A stretch of DNA of 64,000 nucleotides from Punica granatum (taxonomy: Eukaryota > Streptophyta > Magnoliopsida > Myrtales > Lythraceae): contig NC_045129.1 of the NCBI RefSeq assembly GCF_007655135.1, positions 3,472,001 to 3,536,000 of the forward strand, given 5' to 3'. The notes below the pieces were generated by a model, which did not search any database, was not told where the DNA came from, and saw only the letters and a list, made by a program, of their open reading frames with translations. The first letter of the stretch is position 1. Each line of letters starts with the position of its first letter. Shown one piece after another: positions 27,405 through 39,693 of this stretch. Made by a program: the position numbers and the translations under genes.

Positions 27405-29068
27405 CTCCCCCGCAAGCTTAACGGGGAGTCCTCCACGTGAAGCTTGGATCGAAGAGTCAAGAAGTGTGCAGAAGATAGCCCCTTGGTAAAACCGTCAACA
27501 AGCTGATCATCAGAACTGATAAATTGAATCTGAAGCTGTCCTCGCATAAAACACTCTCGAACAAAGTGATAATCTATCTCAATATGCTTTGTTCGAGCAT
27601 GAAAGACAGGATTCGCCGTGAGGTAAATAGCAGATATGTTATCACGCCAAAGCGTAGGAGCTGAGTGCTGGGAAAAACCCAACTCTTGAAGTAGCGATTG
27701 AAGCCAAATGATCTCTGCAGTAACATTCGCCTGACTTTTGTATTCGGACTCGGTACTGGAACGAGCTACCGTGCGTTGTTTCTTCGAGCTCCAAGATATT
27801 GGATTAGCCCCAAGAAAAATAATGAAACCACTAACAGATCGTCGATCATCAGGATTCCCAGCCCAGTCAGCATCAGAATAACCATGAAGTGCAGAAATGG
27901 AGCCCGGGCGAAGATGAAGCCCATAAGTGATAGTGCCTTTAAGGTACCTTAGAATTCGCTTGACTGCAAGCCAGTGAGTCACTGAGGGTTTATGCATGAA
28001 TTGGCAGACTTGATTAACAGCATAAACAATGTCTGGTTTAGTGAGAGACAGATATTGCAGACTTCCAACGATACTGCGGTAGAGAGAAGGATCCTCAAAT
28101 GAATGACCATCATGAAGAGACAGTCGAGAGCCAGCAGCAACCGGTGAACTAATGGGTTTGCAATCAAGCATGGATGTCCGAACAAGGAGATCATGAATAT
28201 ACTTGGACTGCGTAAGGTATAATCCAATAGAATCGGACTTGGCTTCCATGCCCAAGAAGAAATGAAGTGGACCGAGATCCTTCATAGCAAATTCTTTGTG
28301 CAGTGCCACCAATACTGACTGAAATGGAGCGCCTGGAGTCCCAGTTAAGATGATGTCGTCAACGTAAACCAGGAGAAATATAGCATAAGTAGAATGCTGT
28401 AGAATGAAGAGAGAAGAGTCTGCCTTTGAGTCACGAAAACCAAGTTTAAAAAGAAAGGTGCTCAAACGTTGAAACCATGCACGTGGAGCTTGCTTGAGGC
28501 CATAAAGAGAGCACTTGAGACGACATACGTGATGAGGCCAAGAGGGGTCAATGAACCCAGGAGGTTGTGACATATAAACCTCTTCAGAAAGGTACCCATG
28601 AAGAAATGCATTCTTCATAACAAGCTGTCGAACAGGCCACTGCAAAGAGACGGCAATGGAAAGAATAGTACGAATGGTGACAGGTTTGATGACCGGATTG
28701 AAAGTTTCCTCGTAATCCACACCTTCTCTCTGATTGAAACCCTTAGCTACCAAGCGTGCTTTGTAGCGGTCGATCGTTCCATCAGCCTTTTGTTTGATCC
28801 GATATACCCACTTGCAGCCAACAATATTCTGAGTGAGTGTCGGTGGAACTAAATCCCAAGTGTCATTCTGAAGTAAGGCTTGATACTCCTCTTGCATGGC
28901 AGCACACCATTGAGAGTGCTTGCGTGCCTGAACAAAGGAACGTGGTTCCTGCAAAGTAGTAGAGACAGAAAAGGCTGCAGGATGTCGTGAGATAACAAAG
29001 CGTGGAGGAGGAAGGGAGCCATCTTTAGCCCGTGTCACCATCTGATGTGTGTTCTGAGGAGCGGGTGG
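27374..29068 (-). pseudogene. Copia A pol, 3' half: reverse transcriptase and RNase H
   Basis: Open frame read leftwards from the B insertion at 29068. It holds the copia RT: NDTWDLVPP and GCKWVYRIKQK, then KARLVAKGFNQ, NAFLHGYLSEEVYMSQPPGF, LKCSLYGLKQAPRAW and YVDDIILTG. RNase H follows: [36 protein letters not shown], a WRDNISAIYLTANP segment and HIEIDYHFVRE. The motif that normally reads QLDxKNAFLHG is QLVMKNAFLHG: the first catalytic Asp is Val (codon GTT, 28621-28619), which should abolish polymerisation. The frame joins exactly with the part right of B after one copy of the GGTGG duplication is removed, so the only gross break is the insertion. Confidence 0.88.
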
Positions 29069-30744
29069 TGCTAGTTCCACGGGGCTAACGGAAGCGTAAA
29101 AAGGAACAGAAATTCAAAATTTCTTACCCGTGAAACTAATTCCAAGACCTACTAGAAGAGTAAGAGTAAATAAAAGCGTACCTGGAATATTTAAAGTTGT
29201 CGACCGAGCGTCCCACGCGTGACGCCTCTACTGGTATCCACACCGACTTTGTCGACGAGTTTTCGAGATCGGCGGTGCTAGCGACCAACACTCGAAAGAA
29301 ACACCCCGATGCGACACCCGAAATTTATTAGACTAGTAGGATTAATTCAAATTGAACAATTCAACTTGAATTTCCTTACACTTATACACGTACACCCATA
29401 TACATGTATATATATCTCTTATATCTAAACATGCATGCTGCCCCTTTTATAAGCAATATGGGGAAGACAAATTCAAAGCCCCACCGATGTGGGATTAAGG
29501 AGAATCAAGGCTCCAAGTGACATGTGTAAGTCTAGGTGACATCATTTAATTAGTCCATGTGTATAGCTAAGTGTTATCATACAATTGGCCCATGTTTCTT
29601 TCTATAATTGGCTCCAAGTGGTTCCATAAAAATAACCACTTAGCACACCATTAAATCTAATAAATCGGGTCTAATTAATCGGCAAATTTAATCTCATTAA
29701 ATATCCGATTAATCGGTCGCACCATAAATCATCTAATCTTTATTAGACAATTTTGTTGTTTCAAAATATCTCGTCAAGTTAGTCGTAGTGTGTGACCCTG
29801 TAGGTTCCCAATTACGTTGATAGTAATATCGAAATCTCTATTTTAATATTACAAACAGTGAGCGGCATCTAGCAATGCATCACTGTTACTCAAGTAATCG
29901 GAAAGTCAATTTCTCGACGAACCTCGTGACCTATATTACCGTGTAATATAATCCATTGTCCTCTATATCTCTATTGAGCCCAAGGCATGGTCGATGACAT
30001 CCTTGTATGGCTTAATATCTCTCTTTCTTGATTTACCGGGTAAGTCTATCAGAGCAAATGAGCTCGATATCATTATATCGACTCATTTGGGTATGCATAC
30101 ACTTTTAGACTTAACCACCAAGTGGCCGTGAGATATCGCTCCCGTTTCGTAGGAGGGACAAATCCTATCTTGGTCACTCACATTCTTTTCCATGCTTTGT
30201 GGCATACCCAATAACTATCTTTATAACCAACCAGTTACGGTGGCGTTTGACAGTATCAAAATATACGACATTACACGTAGGAATCCATGGTGACCTCAAG
30301 TCAAAGGACCATTACACTATAGTCACTTTGAGATATGCTAATGACAGTCACGTAACAACCCATGTAGCAATCTCATGGCGGGTCAGTCCAATACACATTA
30401 CTCTTAATGTATACATGTGGTGTGATTTGATATCTCCATATCCATGACCTATGAGATTTGGTCATCAATCAACACTCACACTAGTCTAACCGTATTACCG
30501 TTGTCCTAATTAACGATAATACTTTGACTATGGACATTTAGGAATAATGTTCAGTAATTATAGGATCTCACAATCAAGTCACACTTGATGCCTATTGAAC
30601 CTACTATTCCAAGGACATTATTGTGTAAAATCATATTTAGCGCAATCTACACAATAACAGATATGCCTCGTTTTATAATGAAATAGATATCATATTACAA
30701 AACTGATTATAGATTGCCTCTAGGGCATACACCAATTCCCAACA
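29069..30744 (-). repeat. Copia B 3' LTR
   Basis: 1676 bp, starting TGCTAGTTCC and ending CCCAACA on the + strand. It has no plausible coding frame; the 82-codon frame at 30199-30447 is duplicated in the other LTR. Confidence 0.95.
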
Positions 30745-30758
30745 ATCTCCCACTTGCA

Positions 30759-33700
30759 CTAGAGCCAATCTGGCACATGTCTTATGCCAATAGATCTAGT
30801 GTGAGCCTCGTGCTTGCGCTGCACAAGAGGCTTCGTAAGTGGATCTGCGAGATTCTCATCTGTTGGTATTCTGCATATCTTCACATCTCCTCTGTCGATG
30901 ATCTCGCGAATGAGATGGAAGCGCCTGAGTATATGTTTGGATCGCTGGTGAGACCTGGGTTCCTTAGCTTGCGCAATGGCTCCATTGTTGTCACAATAGA
31001 GATCCACTGGGTCTGCGATGCTAGGAACCACAACAAGTTCTGTCACGAACTTCTTGATCCAAACGGCCTCTTTTGCAGCGTTAGAGGCAGCAATATACTC
31101 GGCCTCTGTGGTAGAATCGGCTACTGTCTCCTGTTTGGAACTCTTCCAACTCACAGCACCTCCATTCAGGCAGAACACATACCTTGACTGCGATCTACTG
31201 TCGTCCTTATCGGTCTGGAAGCTAGCATCGGTGTAACCTCTTACAACGAGCTCTTCTTCGCCTCCATATACCAAAAACATCTCCTTAGTCCTTCGTAAGT
31301 ACTTAAGGATGTTCTTTACTGCAATCCAGTGTCTTTCACCTGGATCTGATTGGTATCGACTCGTCGTACTCAAAGCATACGAGACATCTGATCGAGTGCA
31401 TAACATAGCATACATGATGGATCCAATAGCTGACGCATATGGAATCCTATTCATGCGGTCCCTCTCCTCTCGAGTAGAAGGACTCTGAGCCTTCGAAAGG
31501 CTTATGCCATGTAACATAGGCAGCGACCCTTTCTTAGAATCATGCATGCTAAAACGCCGAAGCACTTTATCTATGTATGCACTCTGACTTAGGCCAAGCA
31601 GTCTCCTGGATCTATCTCTATAGATCTTGATACCTAGCACATAGGTAGCTTCGCCTAAGTCCTTCATAGAGAAACACCTTCCCAACCAAGTCTTCACAGA
31701 CTGTAAGGAAGGAATGTCATTTCCGATCAGAAGTATGTCGTCTACATACAACACCAAGAAGATCACTACGCTCCCACTAACCTTCTTGTAAACACAGGGT
31801 TCATCTTCATTCTTAATGAAACCAAACTCTTTGATTGCATCATCAAAACGAAGATTCCAGCTCCTGGAAGCTTGCTTCAGCCCATAAATAGACCGTTGTA
31901 GCTTACAAACCTTTCCGGTACTATGTGGATCGACAAAACCCTCAGGTTGTGTCATATACACATCCTCGAGGAGCTTCCCGTTCAGGAAAGCAGTTTTGAC
32001 ATCCATTTGCCAGATCTCATAATCATAATAAGCTGCAATTGCAAGCAAGATCCTTATGGATTTAAGCATAGCCACCGGGGAAAAAGTTTCGTCATAGTTA
32101 ACACCATGAACTTGTTTGAAACCTTTTGCCACAAGTCGGCCCTTAAAGGTAATCACATTACCGTCCATATCAGTCTTCTTCTTGAAGACCCACTTACACC
32201 CAATGGGTTTTGCCCATTCAGGTGGATCAACCAAAGTCCATACTTGGTTAGTGTACATGGACTCCATCTCAGATCTCATGGCCTCCAGCCATTTCTCAGA
32301 GTCAGGGCCTATTACGGCTTCCGCATAGGTTGTAGGCTCATCATTATCTATGAGCAATACGTCATTGTCTTGAGTCACGAGAAATCCATATCTCTCGGGC
32401 TCATGACGTATCCTACTAGACCAACGAGGCTCCCGTGTCACCTGTGTAGAAGATTGTGCCACAACAACTTGTGGTACTTGTTCTGCAACATCGCCCGTCG
32501 ATTGGTCAATGTCATTTTGTGGTAGAACTTCCCCAAGTTCTAATTTCCTCCCACTAGTTCCTTTGAAGAGAAACTCTTTCTCAAGGAATACCGCAGTTCG
32601 AGCGACAAACACTTTGCCCTCGATGGGATTATAGAAATAGTATCCTCGAGTTTCCTTAGGATACCCCACAAAGTAACATTTGTCCGATTTAGGGCCAAGC
32701 TTATCCGAAGACAATCTCTTCACATAAGCTTCGCAACCCCATATTTTTAGAAAAGACATCTTGGGACGCTTCCCATACCACATCTCATATGGTGTCCTTT
32801 CAACTGATTTCGACGGAGCATTGTTTAATATGAGAGCAGCTGTCTGTAGAGCATATCCCCAGAAGGAGTCAGGTAAGTTTGCATGACTCATCAAAGATCG
32901 AACCATATCTAATAAAGTTCGATTCCTCCTCTCAGCTACACCATTCCACTGTGGTGTTCCAGGTGGAGTCAGTTGAGATAAAATCCCACACTGTTTAAGA
33001 TAGTCAGCAAACTCATAGCTCAAATATTCACCTCCTCGATCTGATCGAAGAACTTTAATGCTCTTACCCAACTGATTCTCCACTTCATTCTTAAATTCTT
33101 TGAACTTTTCAAAGGATTCAGATTTGTGTTTCATCAAATACACATATCCAAATCTACTGAAATCATCAGTAAATGTAATGAAGTAGAGATACCCACCTCT
33201 AGCAAGCTTGTTCACTGGTCCACATACATCAGTATGTATGAGAGCCAGATGATCACTAGCTCGCTCACCTTTTCCGGTAAAAGGGGCCTTAGTCATTTTC
33301 CCCATTAAGCAAGGTTCGCATGTCTCGATCGATTCTAAATCAAACGAGTCCAGTAATCCATCCTTATGGAGTCTAGAGATGCGATTCTCGCTAATATGGC
33401 CTAAACGACAATGCCAGAGGTAAGTCGGGTTCGAATCATTAGATTTGAGCCGTTTGGTTTCCACATTATAAATAGGCGTATCTAGATCAAGAACATACAG
33501 ACCATTACTTAAATGTGCACTGCCATAATATACATCATTCATGTACATAGAACAACACTTGTTCTTGATAGTGAAACAAAATCCCTTCTTGTCCAAACAA
33601 GAAACAGATATTATGTTTCTACTAATAGCAGGTACATAATAACAGTCGTTAAGATCTAATACTAGCCCAGTAGGCAAAACTAAGTGATAAGTCCCTACAG

Positions 33701-34712
33701 TTAATGTAGCAACTCTTGCTCCATTTCCAACTCGTAGGTCCACCTCGCCCTTTGCCAACGATCTACTGTTCTTTAGGTCCTGCATATTTCCACAAATATG
33801 AGCACCACACCCGGTATCTAATACCCAAGATGTAGAAGTAGTAGATACATTGATCTCTATAACATGGATACCTGAAGTAGAAGTCTCACTTCCCTTCTTC
33901 TTCTTCAACTCCTCTAGGTATACCTTACAATTCCGCTTCCAATGTCCAGTGTTGCCACAATGGAAGCAGTAATCATTCTTTGCCACCTTGGCTTTAGGCT
34001 TCAACGCACCCAAGTCATACTTGGATGCACCTTTAGCCCTCTGGCCTTTACTCTTGCCCTTGCCCTTTCTTTTGGTCCCCTGGACCATTAGAACAGACGT
34101 CCCCTTACTGATATCATGCTCAGCTGTTCTCAACATGTTAAGCAGTTCAGGCAATGGTTTATTGTAGTCATTCATATTATAGCTCATGATGAACTGACTA
34201 TAACTGCTGGGCAGCGACTGTAGGACTAAATCTGTGGCCAACTCTTGACCCAGAGGAAATCCCAGTCTTCCCAGAGTCTCGACGTACCCAATCATCTTGA
34301 GTACATGAAGACCCACCGGGCTACCCTCAGTCAACCTTGCCTGAAAAAGTGCTTTAGAGATCTCGAATCTCTCATGTCGGGCCTGCTCTTGATAGAGCTG
34401 CCTGAGATGCACGATCATATCGTACGCCTTCATGTTCTCATGTTGCTTCTGAAGCTCCGAGTCCATGGTGACTAACATGAGACATCCGACGTTTACGGCA
34501 TCATCATGATGCTTACTATAAGCATCTTTCTCAGCTTGGGGGGCATCGTCAGGTGGTGGCGCAAGAAGAGGTTGCTCTAAGACATATAGTTTCTTTTCTT
34601 GGGTGAGAACAATTCTCAAGTTTCGATACCAACCAAGGAAATTATTCCCTGACAGTTTGTCCTTATCAAGGACGGATCGCAAACAGAAAGTACTAGAAGT
34701 GCTCCCTGCCAT
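30759..34712 (-). CDS. Copia B gag-pol polyprotein
   Basis: A single open frame of 1317 aa from ATG 34712 (MAGSTSS...) to the stop at 30759. Thirteen codons further upstream are open but belong to the LTR of C. Domains in order: gag (UBN2-like, ~1-230); CCHC knuckle CFHCGNTGHWKRNC (~250-264); protease DTGCGAHICG (~303); GAG-pre-integrase (HCRLGH...CEPC, ~435-470); integrase core with HTDVCGPV, RSDRGGEY and QWNGVAERRNRT (~495-600); RT with QMDVKTAFLNG and YVDDILLIG (~830-1070); RNase H with GYTDASFQTD, TTEAEYIAASNAAKEA and YCDNNGAIA (~1170-1300). All catalytic acidic residues expected in RT, integrase and RNase H are present, so the protein looks functional. The stop lies just upstream of the polypurine tract. 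Confidence 0.95.
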   Translation of the reverse strand: MAGSTSSTFCLRSVLDKDKLSGNNFLGWYRNLRIVLTQEKKLYVLEQPLLAPPPDDAPQAEKDAYSKHHDDAVNVGCLMLVTMDSELQKQHENMKAYDMIVHLRQLYQEQARHERFEISKALFQARLTEGSPVGLHVLKMIGYVETLGRLGFPLGQELATDLVLQSLPSSYSQFIMSYNMNDYNKPLPELLNMLRTAEHDISKGTSVLMVQGTKRKGKGKSKGQRAKGASKYDLGALKPKAKVAKNDYCFHCGNTGHWKRNCKVYLEELKKKKGSETSTSGIHVIEINVSTTSTSWVLDTGCGAHICGNMQDLKNSRSLAKGEVDLRVGNGARVATLTVGTYHLVLPTGLVLDLNDCYYVPAISRNIISVSCLDKKGFCFTIKNKCCSMYMNDVYYGSAHLSNGLYVLDLDTPIYNVETKRLKSNDSNPTYLWHCRLGHISENRISRLHKDGLLDSFDLESIETCEPCLMGKMTKAPFTGKGERASDHLALIHTDVCGPVNKLARGGYLYFITFTDDFSRFGYVYLMKHKSESFEKFKEFKNEVENQLGKSIKVLRSDRGGEYLSYEFADYLKQCGILSQLTPPGTPQWNGVAERRNRTLLDMVRSLMSHANLPDSFWGYALQTAALILNNAPSKSVERTPYEMWYGKRPKMSFLKIWGCEAYVKRLSSDKLGPKSDKCYFVGYPKETRGYYFYNPIEGKVFVARTAVFLEKEFLFKGTSGRKLELGEVLPQNDIDQSTGDVAEQVPQVVVAQSSTQVTREPRWSSRIRHEPERYGFLVTQDNDVLLIDNDEPTTYAEAVIGPDSEKWLEAMRSEMESMYTNQVWTLVDPPEWAKPIGCKWVFKKKTDMDGNVITFKGRLVAKGFKQVHGVNYDETFSPVAMLKSIRILLAIAAYYDYEIWQMDVKTAFLNGKLLEDVYMTQPEGFVDPHSTGKVCKLQRSIYGLKQASRSWNLRFDDAIKEFGFIKNEDEPCVYKKVSGSVVIFLVLYVDDILLIGNDIPSLQSVKTWLGRCFSMKDLGEATYVLGIKIYRDRSRRLLGLSQSAYIDKVLRRFSMHDSKKGSLPMLHGISLSKAQSPSTREERDRMNRIPYASAIGSIMYAMLCTRSDVSYALSTTSRYQSDPGERHWIAVKNILKYLRRTKEMFLVYGGEEELVVRGYTDASFQTDKDDSRSQSRYVFCLNGGAVSWKSSKQETVADSTTEAEYIAASNAAKEAVWIKKFVTELVVVPSIADPVDLYCDNNGAIAQAKEPRSHQRSKHILRRFHLIREIIDRGDVKICRIPTDENLADPLTKPLVQRKHEAHTRSIGIRHVPDWL

Positions 34713-34718
34713 GGTAAC

Positions 34719-37700
34719 TGTGCGCACCCGAATTTCATCTCGTCGGGGCACGCATGCGCGTGCCTAAATGCAACGCGGCTTAGGAGTATCCACCTTCCCG
34801 GGGACGCGCGACGGACGCACGTGAGAAGGAGTCGCCACTTGCCATTTTACGACCCGAAAGTCGAGGGCCGGCAAGTTACCCGGGTCTAGGGGTACGGGGT
34901 ACACCTAATTGCTAAGGCATATGGTCTGCGAAACCCGAGGTTCCGAATTCGGAGGTTCTGTTACATGCGAGCCTATATCTCGCATGCCCTATCGGTACTC
35001 TAGCTTGTCTAGGCTTGCCATTTTTATTTAATTACCGCTTAATTAAGTTCCGCTCATCTTACGCGTTTTGACACCGTAAATTCGAAGAAACACTCCGACC
35101 GTCTGCTCTCCGACCGGGATTCTTACATTAATAAAACATACAACATAAATCCTCACATTGTTCTCTCAAATAAATAAAATACAAATTATAACAATTGGAT
35201 CCCGGTCGGTTCGCATTTCGGTAATTATTCCACTCGTGCTCGCCGTGTAGTTTGAAAAGACTGAAATTGAAATTAAAGTATGTTCTCGGTGTATAAGGGC
35301 ATTGGGCCCCATGATCGTCGGTCATGGGCGTTGGACCCAATGTGAATCGAGTCCTAAAGGATCGGGCTCGATCCGCAATACAATCAAGTGCAAAAGATGT
35401 AACAAGCAGGTTCAAATAAACAATCAATGGGGTTTTATTATCACCAAATTTACGTGGATTAATTGATTATTAACCAAGGAATCTTGGCATACAAATCCTA
35501 CCCTAAAACAAGTAAAAAGCAAGACGGAAATGGCATGTAGCATTCAGCATCATTTACCGGACCTGACAGACTGTGTGTGTCCGTGATCAAGTCTCGAATG
35601 TGTGGGTTGATTTTAAAATGTTATGTATCGTGACACTTTGATTATGATAGGTTATTATAGAATGTGGATTTTTGACACGAGAATCCTACAGCCTAGTGCC
35701 TAGCCCGCTATCCCCATTCTGTTTTCTATTAGGCCGAGTATGCGAATAAGTCAAATGTTGGTATCTTAAACCGTTATTCCCGATCTAACTACCCAAGATC
35801 ATGCATAGATAACAATAAATTGTAAATACGCCTTTTTGCCTTTGTATAGAAAATTTATTTTTGAAAAGAGAAAGACTACGCAATGCGGGCCACCTCGGCC
35901 TGTGACCGGCGCTGACTGATTCCCTGATTCTTCTAGGGTTATACGAGAACCCCAAAAAGTCAAAGAAACGGTCAATCTATCCGGAAGTGATCTAAAAAGA
36001 ACTTCCACACCCCGACTTGAGTTACCTAAAATTAGGAGGCCTCGAGTCAAAACATGCAAGTTCTTCCCAGACGTCCATGTCACATCGGATCACGAGTCTC
36101 AGATTTTAGTATGAAATTTGCGAATTTTGAAAAGAAGGCGTCAACACGTATTTGCAATTTATCGATGCGTATTTCCGATTAATTACCAATTCATGCAAAA
36201 TTATTAAGGTCGAGTGAATTAATTAGTCAAATGAACGTCCCGTTTACCCGATTGGTGAAATCATTAAGTTTAATTAAAATCTGCTGAATGCTTTATTTTA
36301 TTTTTTTGGATTTCGAGCCGTCGAAACGATCAATAATAGATCGCCTGATAAACTCTAATTTCCAGTTATCTCGAAAAATTTGCAATAAGATCGAACAACA
36401 TAACGTAGAATAATAAGGACTAATAAAGCAACAGAAAAAAAAAAAATTTCAAGGACTAAACTGAAACAAATCAAAAAAATTTGGAGAATGATTTTTTTCT
36501 AAATTCTATAAAATTTGGAGAATGTCCGGAAAAGTATAAAATGGACTAGGGTTATTTGAAATTAATTTTTTTTGAAATTCAGGGCTTTTTTTAAAAAAAA
36601 AAAAAATGAATAAATGTTGCAGGGACTAAATTGAAACAAATTGAAAAGTTTATCGGAGCGATTTTAAATTCTAAAAAATTCGGAGGATGTGCTAGAAATA
36701 ATGAAATAGCCCAGAGTATGTTTGAAATGAATTTTTAAATTTAGGGCTGATTTTAAAAAATAATAAATACTCCAGGGAATGAATTGAAACAAATGTAAAA
36801 GTTTTCTGGAGCAGTATTTGATCCTGAAAAAAATTAGGGATGTGATGGAAATATCGAAAATGCCATGGAACTGGTTTAAAATTGATTTGGGAATTTGGGC
36901 AGGATTGAAAAAAATGAAAATTCGTTGCAGGACTAGAATGGAACAAATCAGAAAATTAGAATAATCGGATTCGGTATAATTTTGATAATCTATGCAAACA
37001 ACAAGCAATTATTTCATGTCATCATCATTCAAGTAAGCATGATATTTAATATAAAGCCCTAAACATGCCGCTAAGTTGAGATTTTTACCTAACCCAAAAG
37101 TTTGGGGGCGTTTCTGTAATATGCGAAAATTGTCGGACGGACGGGTCGGGTCGGATCGGATCGGTCAGCCTATCCGAAGGAGGAAACCGCCCGGAGAGAT
37201 CTTGGGCTGGACTGGATTTAGGATCGGGCTGGGCTGGATTTAGGATCGGGCTGGGCTTGGGCCGCGGAAAGCTTTAGGCCGCGGCTGACGGGCTGACGGG
37301 CTGGACCTGCAACAAGGAAATAGTGGGCCAAAGCCCGTCAGTGAGGAGCTCCGAAGGAAGGTGGTGCTGGCGGCGCCGATCGGCCGCGAGCGGCAGTTCC
37401 GGCTGTTGGACGCCGCGACGACGACGCGAAAAGGATCGGGTGAGGGGTCTGAGCACCGCCTGAGTCGCGCCGGCTCCGATCTGGGCTTCGCTGATGGCTG
37501 GGATGGTCGGAATCAAGGCAATTTCACCGTTTTCCGGCGTTATTCCGATCGGGCAACGATTTGCAAAATTTCCCCAATCCGAGAGGAATTTTCCGATTTC
37601 TTTCTGTGGGTTCCTTTTTGTCCGCGCCGAATTAGGTTTTCCCCCCTTTAATTGTAATTTTCGGTCGAGATTTCAGCCGATTTGGGGAGGAAATCGCGAA

Positions 37701-38067
37701 ATCCGCGATTTCCTATTCTGGGCGGCCGGCCAGATCGCGGGCAGCCAGTTGCCGCTGCCCGGCCTGCCCGGACTGCCCAGAACAATTTTTTTTTTTTTTT
37801 TTTTGAATTAGGGCCGGCGGGTCACGGGCAGCCGGTCAATGCTGCCCGGCCTTGCCCGGCCCTGCCCGAGACTTTTCTTTCCTTTCCTTTTTTTTTTTTT
37901 TTTTTTTTTTTAATTATATATATATATATTATTATTAATTAATTAATTAATTAATTAATTTTTTTATTATTTTTTTTATTTTATTTTTTTTTTAAAAAAA
38001 GAGTGATAAATAGAAAAATGACAATTTTACCCCCTTGGAGCCGATGGACCGAAATTGGGTGCTGACA
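34719..38067 (-). repeat. Gypsy C 3' LTR
   Basis: 3349 bp. Against the other LTR I count about 9 substitutions (mostly transitions), several homopolymer length changes and one 8-bp tandem copy-number difference (GCTGACGG, near 37284). It contains an AT-rich part with imperfect ~100-130-bp internal repeats (36430-36960, each with a GGACTAAATTGAAACAAAT-like block), a GC-rich part (37130-37780) and poly-T/TTAA microsatellites (37785-37990). Confidence 0.93.
36430..36960. repeat. Imperfect internal repeats within the C LTR
   Basis: About four diverged blocks spaced ~100-170 bp carry GGACTAAAYTGAAACAAAT-like sequence followed by an A-rich run and a GGAG-AATG or GGAGGATG motif. The same blocks recur in the other LTR (about 52250-52750). 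Confidence 0.6.
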
Positions 38068-38253
38068 GCTTGCCCCTCTTTGGTTGCGTGCTCGGATAGA
38101 GGATGCAGCCAAAGACTATGAGAAGCACCTGGTTTGGTCCCGGCGATCGTCTGGCCATTCTCCTCGTTTGTGCTAACATGTAAGCCTGTTGTAAAATGGT
38201 AAAAAACCATAAATTAGTAAATGTAGACGCATACTTGAAAGACATTAAGTGAT

Positions 38254-39693
38254 GACACGAAGTCCAAAAAGTAGTAAATGCGGACACGAAGTCCGGAATG
38301 CAATGAATGTGGACACAAAGTCCAAAATGCAATAGATGCGGACGCGAAGTCCAAAATGCAGTGAATGCGGATACGAAGTCCGGAAAGCAGTAAATGATGA
38401 CACGAAGTCCGGAATGCAATGAATGTGGACACGAAGTCCAAAATGCAATAGACACGGACACGAAGTTCAGAAAGCAGAAAATGAAGACACAAAGTCCGGA
38501 ATGCAGTAGATACAGACACGAAGTCCGGAATGCAATGAATGTGGACACGAAGTCCAAAATGCAATAGATGCAGACGCGAAGTCCAAAATGCAATGAATGC
38601 GGACACGAAGTCCGGAAAGCAATAAATGAGGACCCGAAGTCCGGAATGCAGTAGACACGGACACGAAGTCCGAAATGCAATGAATGTGGACACGAAGTCC
38701 AAAATGTAGTAAAGATGCAGACGCGAAGTCCAAAATGCAATAAAGATGGACACGGGATCTTGGACACGAAGTCCGAAAAGCAGTAAAGATGGGCACGAAG
38801 TCCTGGAGGCGAAGTCTGAAAAGCATTAAATGTGGACACGAAGTCCTGGACGCGAAGTCCGAAAAGCGATAAAGATGGACACGAAGTCCTGGACGCGAAG
38901 TCCGAAAAGCAGTAAAGGCAGACACGAAGTCCTGGACGCGAAGTCCGAAAAGTAGTAAATGTGGACGCGAAGTCCTGGACGCGAAGTCCGAAAAGCGATA
39001 AAGATGGACACGAAGTCCTGGACGCGAAGTCCGAAAAGCAGTAAAGGTGGACACGAAGTCATGGACGCGAAGTCCGAAAAGCAGTAAATGTGGACACGAA
39101 GTCCTGGACGCGAAGTCCGAAAAGCGATAAAGATGGACACGAAGTCCTGGACGCGAAGTCCGAAAAGCAGTAAAGGTGGACACGAAGTCATGGACGCGAA
39201 GTCCGAAAAGCAGTAAATGTGGGCACGAAGTCCTGGACGCGAAGTCCGAAAAGCGATAAAGATGGACACGAAGTCCTGGACGCGAAGTCCGAAAAGCAGT
39301 AAAGGTGGACACGAAGTCCTGGACGCGAAGTCCGAAAAGCAGTAAAGGTGGACACGAAGTCCTGGACGCGAAGTCCGAAAAGCAGTAAAGGTGGACACGA
39401 AGTCCTGGACGCGAAGTCCGCAAAGCGATAAAGATGGACACGAAGTCCTGGACGCGAAGTCCGAAAAGCAGTAAAGGCAGACACGAAGTCCTGGACGCGA
39501 AGTCCGAAAAGTAGTAAATGTGGACGCGAAGTCCGAAAAGCGATAAAGATAGACACGAAGTCCGAGAAGCGTTAAATATGGACACGAAGTCCTGGACGCG
39601 AAGCCCGAAAAGCAGTAAATGTGGACACGAAGTCCAGAATGCAGTAGATGCGGACACAAAGTCCGGAAAACAATAAATAAGGACACGAAGTCC
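38254..39693 (-). repeat. Tandem array in the 3' UTR of gypsy C
   Basis: About 1.4 kb of tandem units. The outer parts (38254-38760 and 39600-39693) use units of ~29-30 bp; the core (38763-39600) uses a 43-bp unit made of GGACACGAAGTCC, T, GGACGCGAAGTCC and a GAAAAGCAGTAAAGGT-type spacer. Each 13-mer is an inverted repeat (GGAC...GTCC). The minus strand is nearly stop-free in all three frames, which produces long but meaningless open frames (up to 414 codons). Such satellite-like arrays are known in the hypervariable 3' UTR of Tat/Ogre elements. Confidence 0.93.

Noticed and set aside
30714..31187. 157-codon + strand ORF opposite copia B RNase H
   Set aside because: Antisense to a conserved RNase H/RT region and overlapping the LTR boundary; no independent support.
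36664..37008. 114-codon ORF present twice (also 52457-52801) as a duplicated gene
   Set aside because: Both copies are the same position in the two LTRs of gypsy C; the sequence is AT-rich, repetitive and without domain motifs.
38254..39693. CRISPR-like regular array
   Set aside because: The direct 13-mers recur at regular spacing, but the 'spacers' are themselves repeated, the array sits in a plant retrotransposon 3' UTR, and there are no cas genes.
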